Positions 26,578 through 36,454 are shown, counted from the first letter of the stretch. The stretch: DNA of 64,000 bases from Mucilaginibacter sp. UBA5151 (GCA_002413785.1 DHXR01000082.1:224667-288666); one strand, 5' to 3'. Translations and numbers: made by a program. The notes: a model not told the origin generated them from the letters alone.

Positions 26578-26985
26578 TTAAACAAAAAAAGGTTTCAGCT
26601 TGTCCAAAAAATGCTGAGAGGGCAGGCAGGGGCGGTTGGTTTGCATGTTTACAAATACAAGCAGCGTTTCGCCCGTATTGATAAGTTCCTGCTTTTCGTT
26701 AAAAAGCTCATACCTGAAATGGATCCTGATACCGGGCATTTTATCCATAATAACATTAACGGTAATTTCCTCATCGTATAAAGCCGGTTTAAGGTATTTG
26801 CATTTCAGCTCAAGTACCGGCATTTTTATACCCGATTCTTCCATGCCGCTATAGGTGAGGCCCAGGCTGCGCAGCATTTCCACACGGCCAACCTCGTAAA
26901 ATCCGGCATAATTGCCGTAGTACATATAGCCCATCTGGTCGGTTTCGCCGTACCTTACCCTTATTTTGGTGGCATGCTCAAACAT
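26578..26985 (-). CDS. Acyl-CoA thioesterase (hotdog fold, 4HBT)
   Basis: This 135-residue protein has the single hotdog domain of 4-hydroxybenzoyl-CoA-type thioesterases: RVRYGETDQMGYMYYGNYAGFYEVGR near the N-terminus (cited by its start), with the catalytic aspartate in ETDQMGY. It should hydrolyse a small or acyl CoA thioester in the cytoplasm. Its ATG overlaps or abuts the stop of mltG by one base, suggesting translational coupling. Confidence 0.88.
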   Translation of the reverse strand: MFEHATKIRVRYGETDQMGYMYYGNYAGFYEVGRVEMLRSLGLTYSGMEESGIKMPVLELKCKYLKPALYDEEITVNVIMDKMPGIRIHFRYELFNEKQELINTGETLLVFVNMQTNRPCLPSQHFLDKLKPFFV

Positions 26986-28040
26986 TATCTTTTTATATTT
27001 CTTTGGTTGAGGGCCTCCTGGTATTTATGCGCATTTACCCGATGTTCGGCCAGGTTGGTGGCAAAATTATGATAGCCGGAAAAATCCTCTTTGGCGCACA
27101 TATAAATATAATCGTTTTTCTGGTAATCAAGTACCGCGTTTACCGCGTTTACAGAGGGCATCATGATAGGTCCCGGCGGCAAACCTGTATGCAGGTAGGT
27201 ATTATAGGGCGAATTGATGGAAAGATACCTGGTAAGCACCCGGTGAATACTGAAGTCATTTTCAGCAAAAATTATCGTCGGATCTGATTCCAGTTTCATG
27301 CCCTTTTTCAGGCGGTTTAAATAAAGACCAGCAATAACGGGCATTTCATCATCATGCAGGGCCTCGCCATCAACTATAGATGCTAAAATGGATACCTGTA
27401 CAGGGCTTAAATTTATATTGACCGCTTTTTGCCTGCGTTCAGGCGTCCAGAATTTTTGGTAATTGGCATACATCCGTTTAAAAAACTTTTCCGGCGATGT
27501 ATTCCAGTATAGCTGATAGGTGTTTGGCAAAAACATCGTGTAAACATCGTCCGTTGTAAAGCCAAATTGTTTTACATAAGCGTCTGAATCCAGGAGCCGG
27601 AGTATGGCGGTTGAATCAGGTTCTATCTTTTTTGAAACGAAACCTGCAAATTGTTCTTTCAGCCTTAAATTATGAAACGACAGGGTTACCGGTTCCTGGG
27701 TGCCCGAAGCCAGCATATTTATTAATTTACGGTTACTCATGCCCTCATGCAGACGGTACCTGCCCGGTTTTACCCGGTTTATATAGTTCATGTTTTGGGC
27801 CGACCAATAAAATGTAGTGCTATCTTTTACAATGCCATCTTTTTTAATGGTATCGAAAACATCGTTAAAGGTGGCGCCGGTATGTATGTACAGGTATTCC
27901 CGCTGGCCGGTAACGTTGGGGCCGAAATATTTCAGATAATAATTAAGGCCTGTAAATCCAAGTGCGATGATCAATATAATCACCATAGCAACAATAAACT
28001 TTCTGAAAGTGCCGCCCGATGATGCCTTTTTTTTAGTCAT
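26985..28040 (-). CDS. mltG: Endolytic transglycosylase MltG
   Basis: The 351-residue protein has an N-terminal membrane helix (about 14-32), then a LysM-like region and the YceG catalytic domain. The conserved LPNTYQ is at 171 and the catalytic block reads ASIVDGEA at 220-227, keeping the second glutamate (Glu226) of the family ASIVEKET; SDPTIIFA and SPYNTYLHTGLPPGPI follow. MltG cleaves nascent glycan strands and sets their length at the inner membrane. It forms a unit with the thioesterase and YihY genes, near the PASTA and Ddl genes. Confidence 0.93.
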   Translation of the reverse strand: MTKKKASSGGTFRKFIVAMVIILIIALGFTGLNYYLKYFGPNVTGQREYLYIHTGATFNDVFDTIKKDGIVKDSTTFYWSAQNMNYINRVKPGRYRLHEGMSNRKLINMLASGTQEPVTLSFHNLRLKEQFAGFVSKKIEPDSTAILRLLDSDAYVKQFGFTTDDVYTMFLPNTYQLYWNTSPEKFFKRMYANYQKFWTPERRQKAVNINLSPVQVSILASIVDGEALHDDEMPVIAGLYLNRLKKGMKLESDPTIIFAENDFSIHRVLTRYLSINSPYNTYLHTGLPPGPIMMPSVNAVNAVLDYQKNDYIYMCAKEDFSGYHNFATNLAEHRVNAHKYQEALNQRNIKR

Positions 28041-28107
28041 TTTGAAAATGTATTTTTATTGTTTTAACTTTTCCCCTCCGCTTAAACGTGTAAAAAGTTC
28101 AATTCCG

Positions 28108-28893
28108 TCAATTGGGGACATCTGATTTTTTACCTTGTGCCACTGTCAGATTAATACGTGTACCGTTGCTGGTTTTAGTTAATGAATCGGTTTTCATCGG
28201 GGATTGTCCCACAACTACTAAACTTGCCGAATCCGTAATAGCTCCCTGGTAGGTGATTATTCCTAAAGTTAAGCCGCCATTTTTTATTACAAATTTTGCT
28301 GCATCAAGGTCCTGCTTTACCAGGTCCGGAATGTCAACTTCGCTGGCCCCTCCGCCATTGCCCAGTACCAGGTCGATTTTTGAGCCCTTGGGTATCTTTG
28401 TACCAGGTTTAATAACTTGTCCTGCAAAGCGTACTTCCAGCACACGGTCGCGGGCGATGTCGGGTTTATAGATCGTATCGCCCACTTTCAGGCCGTAATT
28501 GGTTATCGTTGCCACTGCTTCCCGGTAAGTATAGGGCTCCAGGTCGGGTAATTCTACATTAGGCGCCAGGCGTGTAACAACAGTCAGATAAATAGTCCGG
28601 TTTTCTTTGACATTGGTTCCGGGATCCGGGTCCTGTTCAACAACTGCGCCGGGTGGCTGGTCGCCTATATAAACCGAATCAATTTTGTACTCAAAGCCCT
28701 GTTCTTTCAATATGTCCATGGCTTTTTCAACAGACAAACCTTTTAATTGCGGAACAGGAATGCCTTCCCCATGCCTGGTATAAATGCCTAAACCAAAAAA
28801 AACAGCCAGGACGACAAGGAATACCGATCCAATAGCCATCAGCAGGTTATTGCGGAACTGTTTTGTTTTTAAATAAGCCCAAAATTTATTCAT
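28108..28893 (-). CDS. Stand-alone membrane PASTA-domain protein
   Basis: The 261-residue protein has a short cytoplasmic N-terminus, one membrane helix (about 14-36) and three PASTA domains outside (about 42-110, 111-183 and 184-255). Each shows the typical opening (VPQLKGLSVEKAMDILKEQG, VELPDLEPYTYREAV, VDIPDLVKQDLDAAK) and a D-P-(G/A)-x-x-V-type turn. PASTA domains bind muropeptides or the PBP active site, and are usually fused to PknB-type kinases. Here both nearby kinases lack them, so this protein may supply the sensor. It is transcribed toward mltG, 67 bases away, and divergent from ddl. Confidence 0.92.
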   Translation of the reverse strand: MNKFWAYLKTKQFRNNLLMAIGSVFLVVLAVFFGLGIYTRHGEGIPVPQLKGLSVEKAMDILKEQGFEYKIDSVYIGDQPPGAVVEQDPDPGTNVKENRTIYLTVVTRLAPNVELPDLEPYTYREAVATITNYGLKVGDTIYKPDIARDRVLEVRFAGQVIKPGTKIPKGSKIDLVLGNGGGASEVDIPDLVKQDLDAAKFVIKNGGLTLGIITYQGAITDSASLVVVGQSPMKTDSLTKTSNGTRINLTVAQGKKSDVPN

Positions 28894-29134
28894 GTCAATT
28901 ATTTACGATTTTTATAGTTAAATAACGTTCAAACATAGGGATTTTTTGTTTCGGAAATCGGATTTTCGATTTTGGACAGACGTTTTTTTAACGTTTTTAT
29001 CGCTATAATGTTTTACCATGGCATCAGCGTCCATATTCCCGGATTCGAATTTACAGGTAATCGTTATGCCAGTTTTTCGCATCCCGTACTCAAAAAATCC
29101 GAAATCAAAATTCCGGCATCCAAAATCAAAAACT

Positions 29135-29142
29135 TATCTTTG
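29135..29142 (+). promoter_or_regulatory. -7 element (TATCTTTG) before ddl
   Basis: TATCTTTG matches the Bacteroidetes sigma-ABfr -7 consensus TAnnTTTG. It ends six bases before the ddl ATG at 29149, so transcription would begin at or next to the start codon. No convincing -33 TTTG is seen. Confidence 0.6.
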
Positions 29143-29148
29143 AAAACT

Positions 29149-30138
29149 ATGACAGCTAAAAACATTGCCCTTTTAGCCGGTGGCTTTTCCGGCGAATATG
29201 AAGTATCGTTAAATAGCGCCAAAAACATCGCAGCTAATTTAGATCCGGCTAAATATAAGGTTTACATCATTTTAATTAACCGCGACAGCTGGTTTTATGA
29301 AAATGACGGCAATCGTGTTTCAATTGATAAAAACGATTTCAGCCTTACTTTAAATGGTGAAAAGATAAAATTTGACTTTGCTTTTATCACCATCCACGGT
29401 ACCCCGGGCGAAGACGGAAAGCTACAGGGCTATTTTGATATGCTGGGCATCCCGTACAATACCTGCGACGCCACTACATCGGCCATCACCATGAACAAGA
29501 CTTTTACAAAGACTCTTGTGGAAGGGATCCCCGGGCTCCATACGGCCAGATCCATTATATTATTTGAAAGAGATATGCATGATGTGGCTATTGTCGCCGC
29601 CACGCTTAAGTTCCCGCTGTTCATCAAGCCAAATAACGGCGGCAGCAGCGTGGGGATGAGCAAGGTTTATAATGCAGCCGGTTTACCCGACGCTATAAAA
29701 AGAGCTTTTGACGAAGGCGACCAGGTGATTGTTGAGGAATTTATAAAGGGTCGCGAGTTTAGCATTGGCGTTGCCCGGTTATATGGCCATATTAAAGTAT
29801 TGCCGGCTACAGAGATCATTAGTTCCAAAGATTTTTTTGATTACGAGGCCAAATATACTGCGGGTGTATCCGAAGAAATAACACCTGCCGATTTATCCCC
29901 GGAAAAAAATGAAGAAATTGCAGGCATCGTAACCGAAATATACATGCGCTTGAATTGCAAAGGCATGGTGCGGATTGATTTTATTTTACTGGAAGGCACC
30001 AACGATTTTTATTTTATAGAAGTGAATACTACCCCCGGCCAGTCCGCAGCCAGCCTGATCCCGCAGCAGGTAAGGGCCGCTGGTTTAAATTTGATGGATT
30101 TTTATGGGGAATTGATTGAAGGGGCGGTTGGTCATTAG
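29149..30138 (+). CDS. ddl: D-alanine--D-alanine ligase
   Basis: The 329-residue ATP-grasp ligase joins two D-alanines for the peptidoglycan stem. I chose the ATG at 29149 because the family start follows immediately (KNIALLAGGFSGEYEVS) and a -7 promoter lies just upstream; an in-frame upstream extension is low-complexity. ATP-grasp motifs are FIKPNNGGSSVGMSKV, VEEFIKGREFSIGV and the metal-binding end RIDFILLEG to FIEVNTTPGQS. It is divergent from the PASTA gene and extends the local cell-wall gene set. Confidence 0.95.
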   Translation: MTAKNIALLAGGFSGEYEVSLNSAKNIAANLDPAKYKVYIILINRDSWFYENDGNRVSIDKNDFSLTLNGEKIKFDFAFITIHGTPGEDGKLQGYFDMLGIPYNTCDATTSAITMNKTFTKTLVEGIPGLHTARSIILFERDMHDVAIVAATLKFPLFIKPNNGGSSVGMSKVYNAAGLPDAIKRAFDEGDQVIVEEFIKGREFSIGVARLYGHIKVLPATEIISSKDFFDYEAKYTAGVSEEITPADLSPEKNEEIAGIVTEIYMRLNCKGMVRIDFILLEGTNDFYFIEVNTTPGQSAASLIPQQVRAAGLNLMDFYGELIEGAVGH

Positions 30139-30321
30139 TCATTGGTCATTGGGTCATTGGTGTGATACGAGGGATGGCGGACTGTTGATTTTATAAGACT
30201 ATCGGTCGCTCCTATGCTGCCTAACAATTTGACGCTTCTTTATTTTTTTTGCCCGCTTAGTTTATTTTCTTATAAATTTATCCCCGTTATTATAAACTGT
30301 TCCCTTTACATAAAAATTTAT

Positions 30322-32286
30322 ATGAGAATTTCATTTTTGTCCCTGCTGTTCGCTTGCCTGTTTTTTACGGCAAACGCACAACTTAGCTGCGCTAAATTAT
30401 TTGGCGACCATACGGTTCTACAACGCAATCAGGATGTGCCTGTTTGGGGATGGAGTGCAAAAAAAGCTAAAGTTACTGTAAATTTTAATGGTCAGGTTGT
30501 GCAGGTGAGGGCTGATGAGCAGGGTTACTGGAAGGCGGTGTTAAAACAGATGCCGGCAGGCGGACCATTTACCATGAAGGTGACTTCGGGTAAAGAGGCG
30601 CTGGTTTATAATGATGTGATGGTAGGGGAGGTCTGGATCTGCTCGGGGCAGTCGAATATGGAATTCCAGTTAAAAAATGCTTATGGTTATAAGGCCGAAC
30701 TAAAAGACGCGGCGCAATTGCCCATCCGTCAGTTTCACGTGCCTGATAAAATAAGTTTGACGCCTGAAAAAGACATTAGCGGCGGACAATGGATAAAGGC
30801 AGATACCAATACCGTTGGCGATTTTACCGCCGTAGGTTATTTTTTCGCAAAGAAACTAAGTCAGACCCTGCACGTTACCGTAGGTTTGATCAACACCAGC
30901 TGGGGCGGTACGCAGGTAGAGGACTGGATCAGCAAAGACGCTATGCTGGCCTCGCCTGAATTAGGTGCGGCTGCAAAAAAACTGCCGCTTACCTGGGATG
31001 AAGTGAAAATCCGGCTCGACAATCAGTTGAAACAATATGCCTACCGCGGTCAGCCGGTGGTTAATTATACACCGGAACAATTAGCTGCCGAACCGGCTTT
31101 GTTTTTTGCTGCCTGGCAAAATGGCAATGTGCCGGGCTCATGGGAATGGATGGGGAAATTATATTCGTACCGGGGCCAGGGCTTTATGCAAAAAACCATC
31201 AAACTCGACAGTTCCTGCAATAAACATACTTCCGTTTTACGGCTGGGAACAACAGATGCGGATATGGATGTTTATATCAATGGGAAACAGGTGCAAAAAG
31301 GAGCGCTATCGGGTAATTTTCAGGTTAACCTGCCCGCCGGAATATGGAAGGGCGGCGATAACAGCTTGCTGATTAACCTTAAATCGGGGCAAAAAAATCC
31401 GGCAGGGGCCGGAACGGGCATTACCGGTGCCGGTAATGATCTTTATATACGTTTCGCAGATACCACCGTGAATTTGGCGGATGCAAACTGGCACACCATG
31501 CCCGACATCAGCAAACCCTACCATTTCGATTTTTTGCCAAATAATACCGCCTCCTTGCTGTATAACAGCATGATAAGCCCATTGATACCTTATGCAATAG
31601 CCGGGGCTACCTGGTACCAGGGCGAATCAAATGTGGACAGGGCGTATCAGTACAAAATTTCCTTTCCGCTGATGATAAGCGACTGGCGCAACAGGTGGAA
31701 ACAAGATTTCCCGTTCCTGTTTGTACAAATATCATCTTTCGGCACTATGCAAAACAGTAATGCAGGCAGTAGCTGGGCCGAATTGCGGGAAGCGCAAAAC
31801 TATGCGCTCCAGTTGCCCAACACAGGCACGGCGGTAACCACCGATATTGGCGATGCCTTAAATATTCACCCTAAAGATAAGCTGGATGTTGGTTACAGGC
31901 TGGCAAATAAAGCATTGGTGCTGACTTATCATTTGCCGGGTTTTCCTGAAAGCCCTTTATACAGTGCCGCTGATTTTAGCGGCGGATCTGCTATCGTGAG
32001 CTTTACCCATGCCCAAAACGGCCTGATAGCCAAAGATAAATACGGCTATGTAAAAGGCTTTGAAGTAGCCGGCGCCGATCATAAGTTCTACTATGCCCAG
32101 GCGCTGATTACCGATGATAACAAGGTAAAAGTATGGTGCGCTCAGGTTCCCCAGCCCATCGCCGTGCGCTACGCCTGGACAGACGCGCCTGTTGAAGCGA
32201 ATCTTTTCAATAAGGAAGGCTTTCCGGTTAGCGCTTTCCGCTCGGATAACTGGAAAGGCGTAACGGAAGGGAAGGGGTTTGAGTAG
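30322..32286 (+). CDS. Sialate O-acetylesterase (secreted)
   Basis: The 654-residue protein starts at the ATG at 30322, which gives a clean signal peptide (MRISFLSLLFACLFFTANAQ). It has the SGNH-like SASA domain split in two: the catalytic serine in CSGQSNMEFQL, then GLINTSWGGTQVEDW, a jelly-roll/galactose-binding insert at about 250-400, and WYQGESNVDRA with the Gly-Glu pair. It should remove O-acetyl groups from sialic acids or acetylated plant sugars in the periplasm. It is a lone gene, not in a visible polysaccharide-utilisation cluster. Confidence 0.92.
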   Translation: MRISFLSLLFACLFFTANAQLSCAKLFGDHTVLQRNQDVPVWGWSAKKAKVTVNFNGQVVQVRADEQGYWKAVLKQMPAGGPFTMKVTSGKEALVYNDVMVGEVWICSGQSNMEFQLKNAYGYKAELKDAAQLPIRQFHVPDKISLTPEKDISGGQWIKADTNTVGDFTAVGYFFAKKLSQTLHVTVGLINTSWGGTQVEDWISKDAMLASPELGAAAKKLPLTWDEVKIRLDNQLKQYAYRGQPVVNYTPEQLAAEPALFFAAWQNGNVPGSWEWMGKLYSYRGQGFMQKTIKLDSSCNKHTSVLRLGTTDADMDVYINGKQVQKGALSGNFQVNLPAGIWKGGDNSLLINLKSGQKNPAGAGTGITGAGNDLYIRFADTTVNLADANWHTMPDISKPYHFDFLPNNTASLLYNSMISPLIPYAIAGATWYQGESNVDRAYQYKISFPLMISDWRNRWKQDFPFLFVQISSFGTMQNSNAGSSWAELREAQNYALQLPNTGTAVTTDIGDALNIHPKDKLDVGYRLANKALVLTYHLPGFPESPLYSAADFSGGSAIVSFTHAQNGLIAKDKYGYVKGFEVAGADHKFYYAQALITDDNKVKVWCAQVPQPIAVRYAWTDAPVEANLFNKEGFPVSAFRSDNWKGVTEGKGFE

Positions 32287-32462
32287 AGGGTATTATTAAT
32301 GGTTAAGGGGGATATTCCTGTAAAATGCCATTTTTATACCCGATAAGGTATGCAGATTTTTTTTCAGTGTTTTTGAAAAGATAAGGAAGGCAAGGACTGC
32401 AACAATGCGGTTCAGGTGCATCTTGTCATCTTGCCATATAACCTCCATCCAATGACTAATGA

Positions 32463-32882
32463 CTAAATACAGTATTGCTCAATAACATCCTCCGGCACTT
32501 TTGCGCTCCGGCCGGTTGCAATATCAATCATCACATAATCAAACCAGCCGTCGCAGCAAATTTTATGGGTGGCTTTGTTGGTGATGCTGAATTTTACGCG
32601 ACAGCCTTTTTCGTCGATTGATTCGATCCCGGTTTTTACAATGAAATAGTCGCTCAGGGTAAGGGCGCGTTTATAATCCACATGGGCGGTACGGATCACC
32701 CAGCCAAAACCGCGTTCTAAAAACTTTTCCATGGACATGCCGTAGCAGCGTTCCATCTGGTCGTAACGTGCGGCCAGTACATAATCAAAGTATTTGCTGT
32801 TATGCACATGATGGAACATGTCAATATCATCGGGCCGCACGCGGAATTCAGTTTCGAAGGTGGAGTAGGTGGGTGTATTCAT
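32463..32882 (-). CDS. Acyl-CoA thioesterase (4HBT hotdog)
   Basis: This 139-residue single-domain hotdog protein reads VRPDDIDMFHHVHNSKYFDYVLAARYDQ near its N-terminus (cited by its first and last residues), with the catalytic aspartate in DDIDMFHHVHN. It should hydrolyse acyl-CoA or a related thioester. It is a different subfamily from the thioesterase at 26578-26985. It is preceded by a -7 element (32887-32894) only four bases before its ATG. The 176 bases between it and the sialate esterase hold low-complexity 'attagtcattgg'-type repeats at both ends (30135-30168 and 32443-32463). Confidence 0.86.
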   Translation of the reverse strand: MNTPTYSTFETEFRVRPDDIDMFHHVHNSKYFDYVLAARYDQMERCYGMSMEKFLERGFGWVIRTAHVDYKRALTLSDYFIVKTGIESIDEKGCRVKFSITNKATHKICCDGWFDYVMIDIATGRSAKVPEDVIEQYCI

Positions 32883-32886
32883 AGGG

Positions 32887-32894
32887 CAAAGATA
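32887..32894 (-). promoter_or_regulatory. -7 element (TATCTTTG) before a thioesterase gene
   Basis: On the minus strand TATCTTTG is followed by only CCCT and the ATG at 32882. This copies the arrangement before rpe and predicts a leaderless or nearly leaderless mRNA. Confidence 0.55.
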
Positions 32895-33023
32895 GTGAGT
32901 ATTGATTTAGTTGAATAGATAAGTAGTTGATAGAGTTTATTTGTAAATTTGGTAAATTTAAGTTAGTTACCTTTTAGTCTATGATCTATATCAATTTATC
33001 ACTTTTTAAACACAGTCTCCTTT

Positions 33024-33410
33024 ATGCATAGTCCGTTTCAAGTTAACATTACAAATATTAGCGAAGTCCGCATGGGGTCGCCATATAATACTTGTGAAAT
33101 CGAGTTAGTTGGTTTCGATAAAGTGAGGCTTGCGAAAAATGGTTGGCAGGACAAGTACGCCTGGACTAGTGACTTTAGTAAATTAGTTTTAATAAAATTA
33201 GATTTTGAAAACAACACTCCTGGTTTTCATTTTTTTGTGATCAATGTCAATACCGGCAAAGCAGAAGAAACCAATAGATATTTCGGGTTAATAAATAAAA
33301 TTTCAATAGTTGAGTCTAAAATCATCATTAATAAATTTCTTCACGATAAACTAAAATCTAAACCAGGCGAACTTTGCTGTGAAGTTGATGAGGAATTTGA
33401 AATACTTTAA
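33024..33410 (+). CDS. Hypothetical protein, 128 residues
   Basis: I do not recognise this family. The protein is acidic, with no signal peptide or membrane segment, and reads as a mostly beta protein (NITNISEVRMGSPYNTCEIELVGF, cited as its start; TNRYFGLINKISIVESKIIINKF). It contains four cysteine or aromatic clusters but no catalytic motif. It is flanked by a 4HBT gene on the other strand and a 313-base gap. It could be a small immunity-like or stray accessory protein; base use is more A+T-rich than its neighbours. Confidence 0.6.
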   Translation: MHSPFQVNITNISEVRMGSPYNTCEIELVGFDKVRLAKNGWQDKYAWTSDFSKLVLIKLDFENNTPGFHFFVINVNTGKAEETNRYFGLINKISIVESKIIINKFLHDKLKSKPGELCCEVDEEFEIL

Positions 33411-33649
33411 TTTAATACCAGCTGGTCGCGATTTATAATCCCCGACCGTAAAATTGTGAATTTGCTATCCGCGAAACGAAATTCTATATCATCAATGGGC
33501 TTAGGAAAATGATTATGTTAATCCGTTAAGGTGTTTTTGCAGGAGCGCCAATTGCAGCTTCTTCGGCCTTTTGAACTTTACCAACTTTCGCACAATTCCC
33601 AAACTTCTTCCATGAACTATGAACCATCAACTATGAACCAAAAAAACAC

Positions 33650-33680
33650 TTGCAAATCATCATTATTAACCATACCTTTG
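33650..33680 (+). promoter_or_regulatory. Bacteroidetes-type promoter of rpsO
   Basis: The -33 element TTGC (33650-33653) and the -7 element TACCTTTG (33673-33680) are separated by 19 bases, matching the sigma-ABfr TTTG-n19-TAnnTTTG layout. The predicted leader to the rpsO start is about 38 bases. The rest of 33411-33723 holds a short 'atgaactatgaacc' repeat and no gene. Confidence 0.72.
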
Positions 33681-33723
33681 CACCCGTAATTAACAAATTT
33701 ATAAACGCTTTAGTATTATTCAA

Positions 33724-34005
33724 GTGATATATTTAAGTAAAGAAGCAAAAACAGAGATTTTTGCAAAACATGGTGAAAATGCTGCCGATACAGGCTCAGC
33801 CGAAGGACAGGTTGCATTATTCACTTACCGCATTGCGCATTTAACCGGGCACCTGAAAAAAAACAAACACGATTTTTCAACCCAGTTATCGCTGCAAAAA
33901 TTAGTTGGTAAACGCCGCGCATTGCTGGCTTACCTGTTTAAAAAAGATATTGGAAGATACCGTGACATCATCAAAGCTTTACAACTTAGGGATATCATTA
34001 AGTAA
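33724..34005 (+). CDS. rpsO: 30S ribosomal protein S15
   Basis: The 93-residue protein matches S15, binding the 16S rRNA central domain. Landmarks are DTGSAEGQVALFTYRI, HLKKNKHDFSTQLSL and LVGKRRALLAYL. The start is a GTG at 33724, followed by the family's IYLSKEAK; no nearer ATG fits. It is slightly longer than usual (88-89), by C-terminal residues. It has its own promoter and a terminator, and precedes pnp, the common bacterial order. Confidence 0.96.
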   Translation: MIYLSKEAKTEIFAKHGENAADTGSAEGQVALFTYRIAHLTGHLKKNKHDFSTQLSLQKLVGKRRALLAYLFKKDIGRYRDIIKALQLRDIIK

Positions 34006-34022
34006 CACGCTCTCATATTTTG

Positions 34023-34056
34023 AAAAAGCCATCCCAAATTTAGGGGGTGGCTTTTT
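34023..34056 (+). terminator. Intrinsic terminator after rpsO
   Basis: The arms aaaaagccatccc (34023-34035) and gggggtggcttttt (34043-34056) form a G+C-rich stem ending in a T run, 17 bases after the rpsO stop. Confidence 0.88.
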
Positions 34057-34133
34057 ACATTTGCAAACAATATACACAAACATAAAACCGGTGCGCTCCG
34101 AAAGATGAAAAGCGCATCACAACGCAAAAAAAG

Positions 34134-36257
34134 ATGAGTTTAAATGTAATTAAAAAGGTTATCGATTTAGGTGACGGCCGCACCATTGAGATCGAAACCG
34201 GGAAACTGGCCAAACAGGCAGATGGCTCTGTGGTGATAAAAATGGGTGATACCATGTTATTAGCTACTGTAGTATCAAGCCATGAAGCAAAAGAAGGCGT
34301 GGATTTTTTACCGCTTTCTGTTGATTACCAGGAAAAATATGCGGCTACCGGCCGTATCCCGGGTGGGTTTTTACGCCGCGAGGCACGTTTATCAGATTAT
34401 GAAGTGTTAATTTCACGTTTGGTTGACCGTGCTTTACGCCCGATGTTCCCGGAAGATTATCACGCTGACACGCAAGTGATGATCTCCCTTATTTCTGCCG
34501 ATAAAGATATTATGCCCGATTGCCTTGCAGGTTTGGCGGCATCAGCAGCTTTAGCGGTTTCTGATATTCCTTTCAACGGTCCTATTTCAGAAGTTCGCGT
34601 AGCTAAAGTTGACGGTAAATTAATTATCAACCCAACCCTAAGCCAGTTACAGACCGCTACTTTAGAATTTATTGTAGCAGGTTCGGAACATGACGTAAAC
34701 ATGGTTGAAGGCGAATCGAAAGAAATTCAGGAAGATGAACTGGTTGAGGCAATTAAATTTGCACATACAGCGATTAAACACCAGTGCTTTATACAAAAAG
34801 AACTGGCTGCTGAAGTCGGTAAAACTGTAAAACGCGTTTACTGTCACGAAAACAGCAATGAAGAATTGAAGAAAGCAATTTACGCTTCAACTTACGAAGA
34901 GGTTTATGCGATCGCTTCGTCTGCATCTGCTAAAGATGAGCGTACTGTTAAGTTTAAAGAAGTACGCGATGCCTATATTGCTACTATGGGCGAAACAGAT
35001 GATGTTACCCTGTTTTTAGCAAAAAAATATTTCCACGATGTTGAGTATGATGCCATCCGTAACCTTGTACTTGATGAAGGCAAGCGTTTAGACGGCCGTA
35101 CCACCACCCAGATCCGCCCGATATGGAGCGAGGTTGGTTATTTGCCTGCGGCTCACGGGTCGGCGGTATTTACCCGTGGCGAAACACAATCATTAACCAG
35201 CGTTACCTTAGGCGCTAAGGACGATGAGCAAATGATCGACGGTGCGTTCATCAACGGCTACTCGAAATTCCTGTTACACTATAATTTCCCTGGTTTTTCA
35301 ACCGGCGAAGTTCGCCCGAACAGGGGAGCTGGTCGCCGCGAGATCGGTCATGGTAATTTGGCTATGCGTTCGTTAAAACAGGTATTGCCTTCTGACGAAG
35401 AAAATCCTTACACTATCCGTATCGTTTCTGATATTTTAGAATCTAACGGTTCCTCATCAATGGCTACGGTTTGTGCCGGTACATTGGCTTTGATGGATGC
35501 AGGTGTTAAAATTAAATCGCCGGTATCAGGTATCGCGATGGGTTTGATCACCAATGAAATGGGAACCAAATACGCCATCTTATCTGATATTTTGGGTGAT
35601 GAGGATCATTTGGGCGATATGGACTTTAAAGTAACTGGTACCGAAAAAGGTATTGTTGCATGCCAGATGGACTTAAAGATCAATGGCTTATCTTACGAAG
35701 TGTTAGGAAAAGCTTTACATCAGGCGAAAGAAGGCCGTCTTCATATCTTACATGAAATGAAGAAAACTTTAGAGAAACCCCGTGAAGATTACAAGCCGCA
35801 TGCACCACGTATTATAACTATCAGGATTGATAAAGAATTTATCGGCGCGGTGATCGGGCCCGGTGGAAAAATCATCCAGGAAATGCAGCGTGAAACCGGC
35901 GCTACTATCTCCATCGAGGAAGTTGGCAACCAGGGTGTAGTTCAGATATTTGCTGATAACAAGGAATCAATTGATAAAGCTGTTACACGCATAAAAAATA
36001 TTGCTGCAAGGCCTGAGGTTGGCGAAATATACGAAGGTAAAGTAAGGTCGATTATGCCTTTTGGTGCATTTGTTGAAATTATGCCCGGCAAAGACGGTTT
36101 GTTGCACATCTCGGAAATTGACCACCGCCGTATTGAAACCATGGATGGTATATTTGAGATTGGCGACGAAGTACGCGTAAAATTGCTTGATGTTGATAAG
36201 CAAGGTAAATTGAAGCTTTCAAGAAAAGCCCTTTTACCGCGTCCGGAGAAGCAATAA
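34134..36257 (+). CDS. pnp: Polyribonucleotide nucleotidyltransferase (PNPase)
   Basis: The 707-residue protein degrades RNA 3'-to-5' phosphorolytically as a trimer. Two RNase PH domains (about 10-230 and 300-540) are joined by a helical linker; the second has the [20 protein letters not shown] segment (cited by its start). A KH domain follows ([12 protein letters not shown], about 565-575), then an S1 domain ([17 protein letters not shown], from about 628). Length matches the family. It lies downstream of rpsO, with a terminator between them, and ends in a repeat element and a strong hairpin. Confidence 0.97.
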   Translation: MSLNVIKKVIDLGDGRTIEIETGKLAKQADGSVVIKMGDTMLLATVVSSHEAKEGVDFLPLSVDYQEKYAATGRIPGGFLRREARLSDYEVLISRLVDRALRPMFPEDYHADTQVMISLISADKDIMPDCLAGLAASAALAVSDIPFNGPISEVRVAKVDGKLIINPTLSQLQTATLEFIVAGSEHDVNMVEGESKEIQEDELVEAIKFAHTAIKHQCFIQKELAAEVGKTVKRVYCHENSNEELKKAIYASTYEEVYAIASSASAKDERTVKFKEVRDAYIATMGETDDVTLFLAKKYFHDVEYDAIRNLVLDEGKRLDGRTTTQIRPIWSEVGYLPAAHGSAVFTRGETQSLTSVTLGAKDDEQMIDGAFINGYSKFLLHYNFPGFSTGEVRPNRGAGRREIGHGNLAMRSLKQVLPSDEENPYTIRIVSDILESNGSSSMATVCAGTLALMDAGVKIKSPVSGIAMGLITNEMGTKYAILSDILGDEDHLGDMDFKVTGTEKGIVACQMDLKINGLSYEVLGKALHQAKEGRLHILHEMKKTLEKPREDYKPHAPRIITIRIDKEFIGAVIGPGGKIIQEMQRETGATISIEEVGNQGVVQIFADNKESIDKAVTRIKNIAARPEVGEIYEGKVRSIMPFGAFVEIMPGKDGLLHISEIDHRRIETMDGIFEIGDEVRVKLLDVDKQGKLKLSRKALLPRPEKQ

Positions 36258-36280
36258 AAATTAGTGAATGATTGCGGTTA

Positions 36281-36396
36281 GCCTCACCTAAATCCTCTCC
36301 AAAGGAGAGGACTTAAAAAATACCGAAGCTAAAGCCCTCTCCTTGCGCCACCGCTAAAGCTAAGGCGGTACGCGGTTGGAGAGGGTTGGGTGAGGC
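36281..36396. repeat. Full-length palindromic intergenic repeat (CTCTCC family)
   Basis: The element begins gcctcaccta...cctctcc and ends ggagagggttgggtgaggc, so its ends are inverted copies over about 20 bases. Between them are an internal cctctccaaaggagagg hairpin and a second small palindrome. Shorter copies of its left end occur at 42822-42862 and 50119-50158. Confidence 0.85.
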
Positions 36397-36413
36397 GAAA
36401 AACCGACCCATCA

Positions 36414-36454
36414 AAAAACAACAATGCCTTCTTTTTGAAGGCATTGTTGTTTTT
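36414..36454 (+). terminator. Intrinsic terminator after pnp
   Basis: A perfect 18-bp stem (36414-36431 with 36437-36454) around a TTTTT loop ends in a T run. It lies beyond the repeat element that follows pnp. The rest of 36258-36569 shows no gene. Confidence 0.88.

Noticed and set aside
28972..29148. Longer N-terminus for D-alanine ligase
   Set aside because: The added 59 residues are not family-like and lie upstream of the -7 promoter element.
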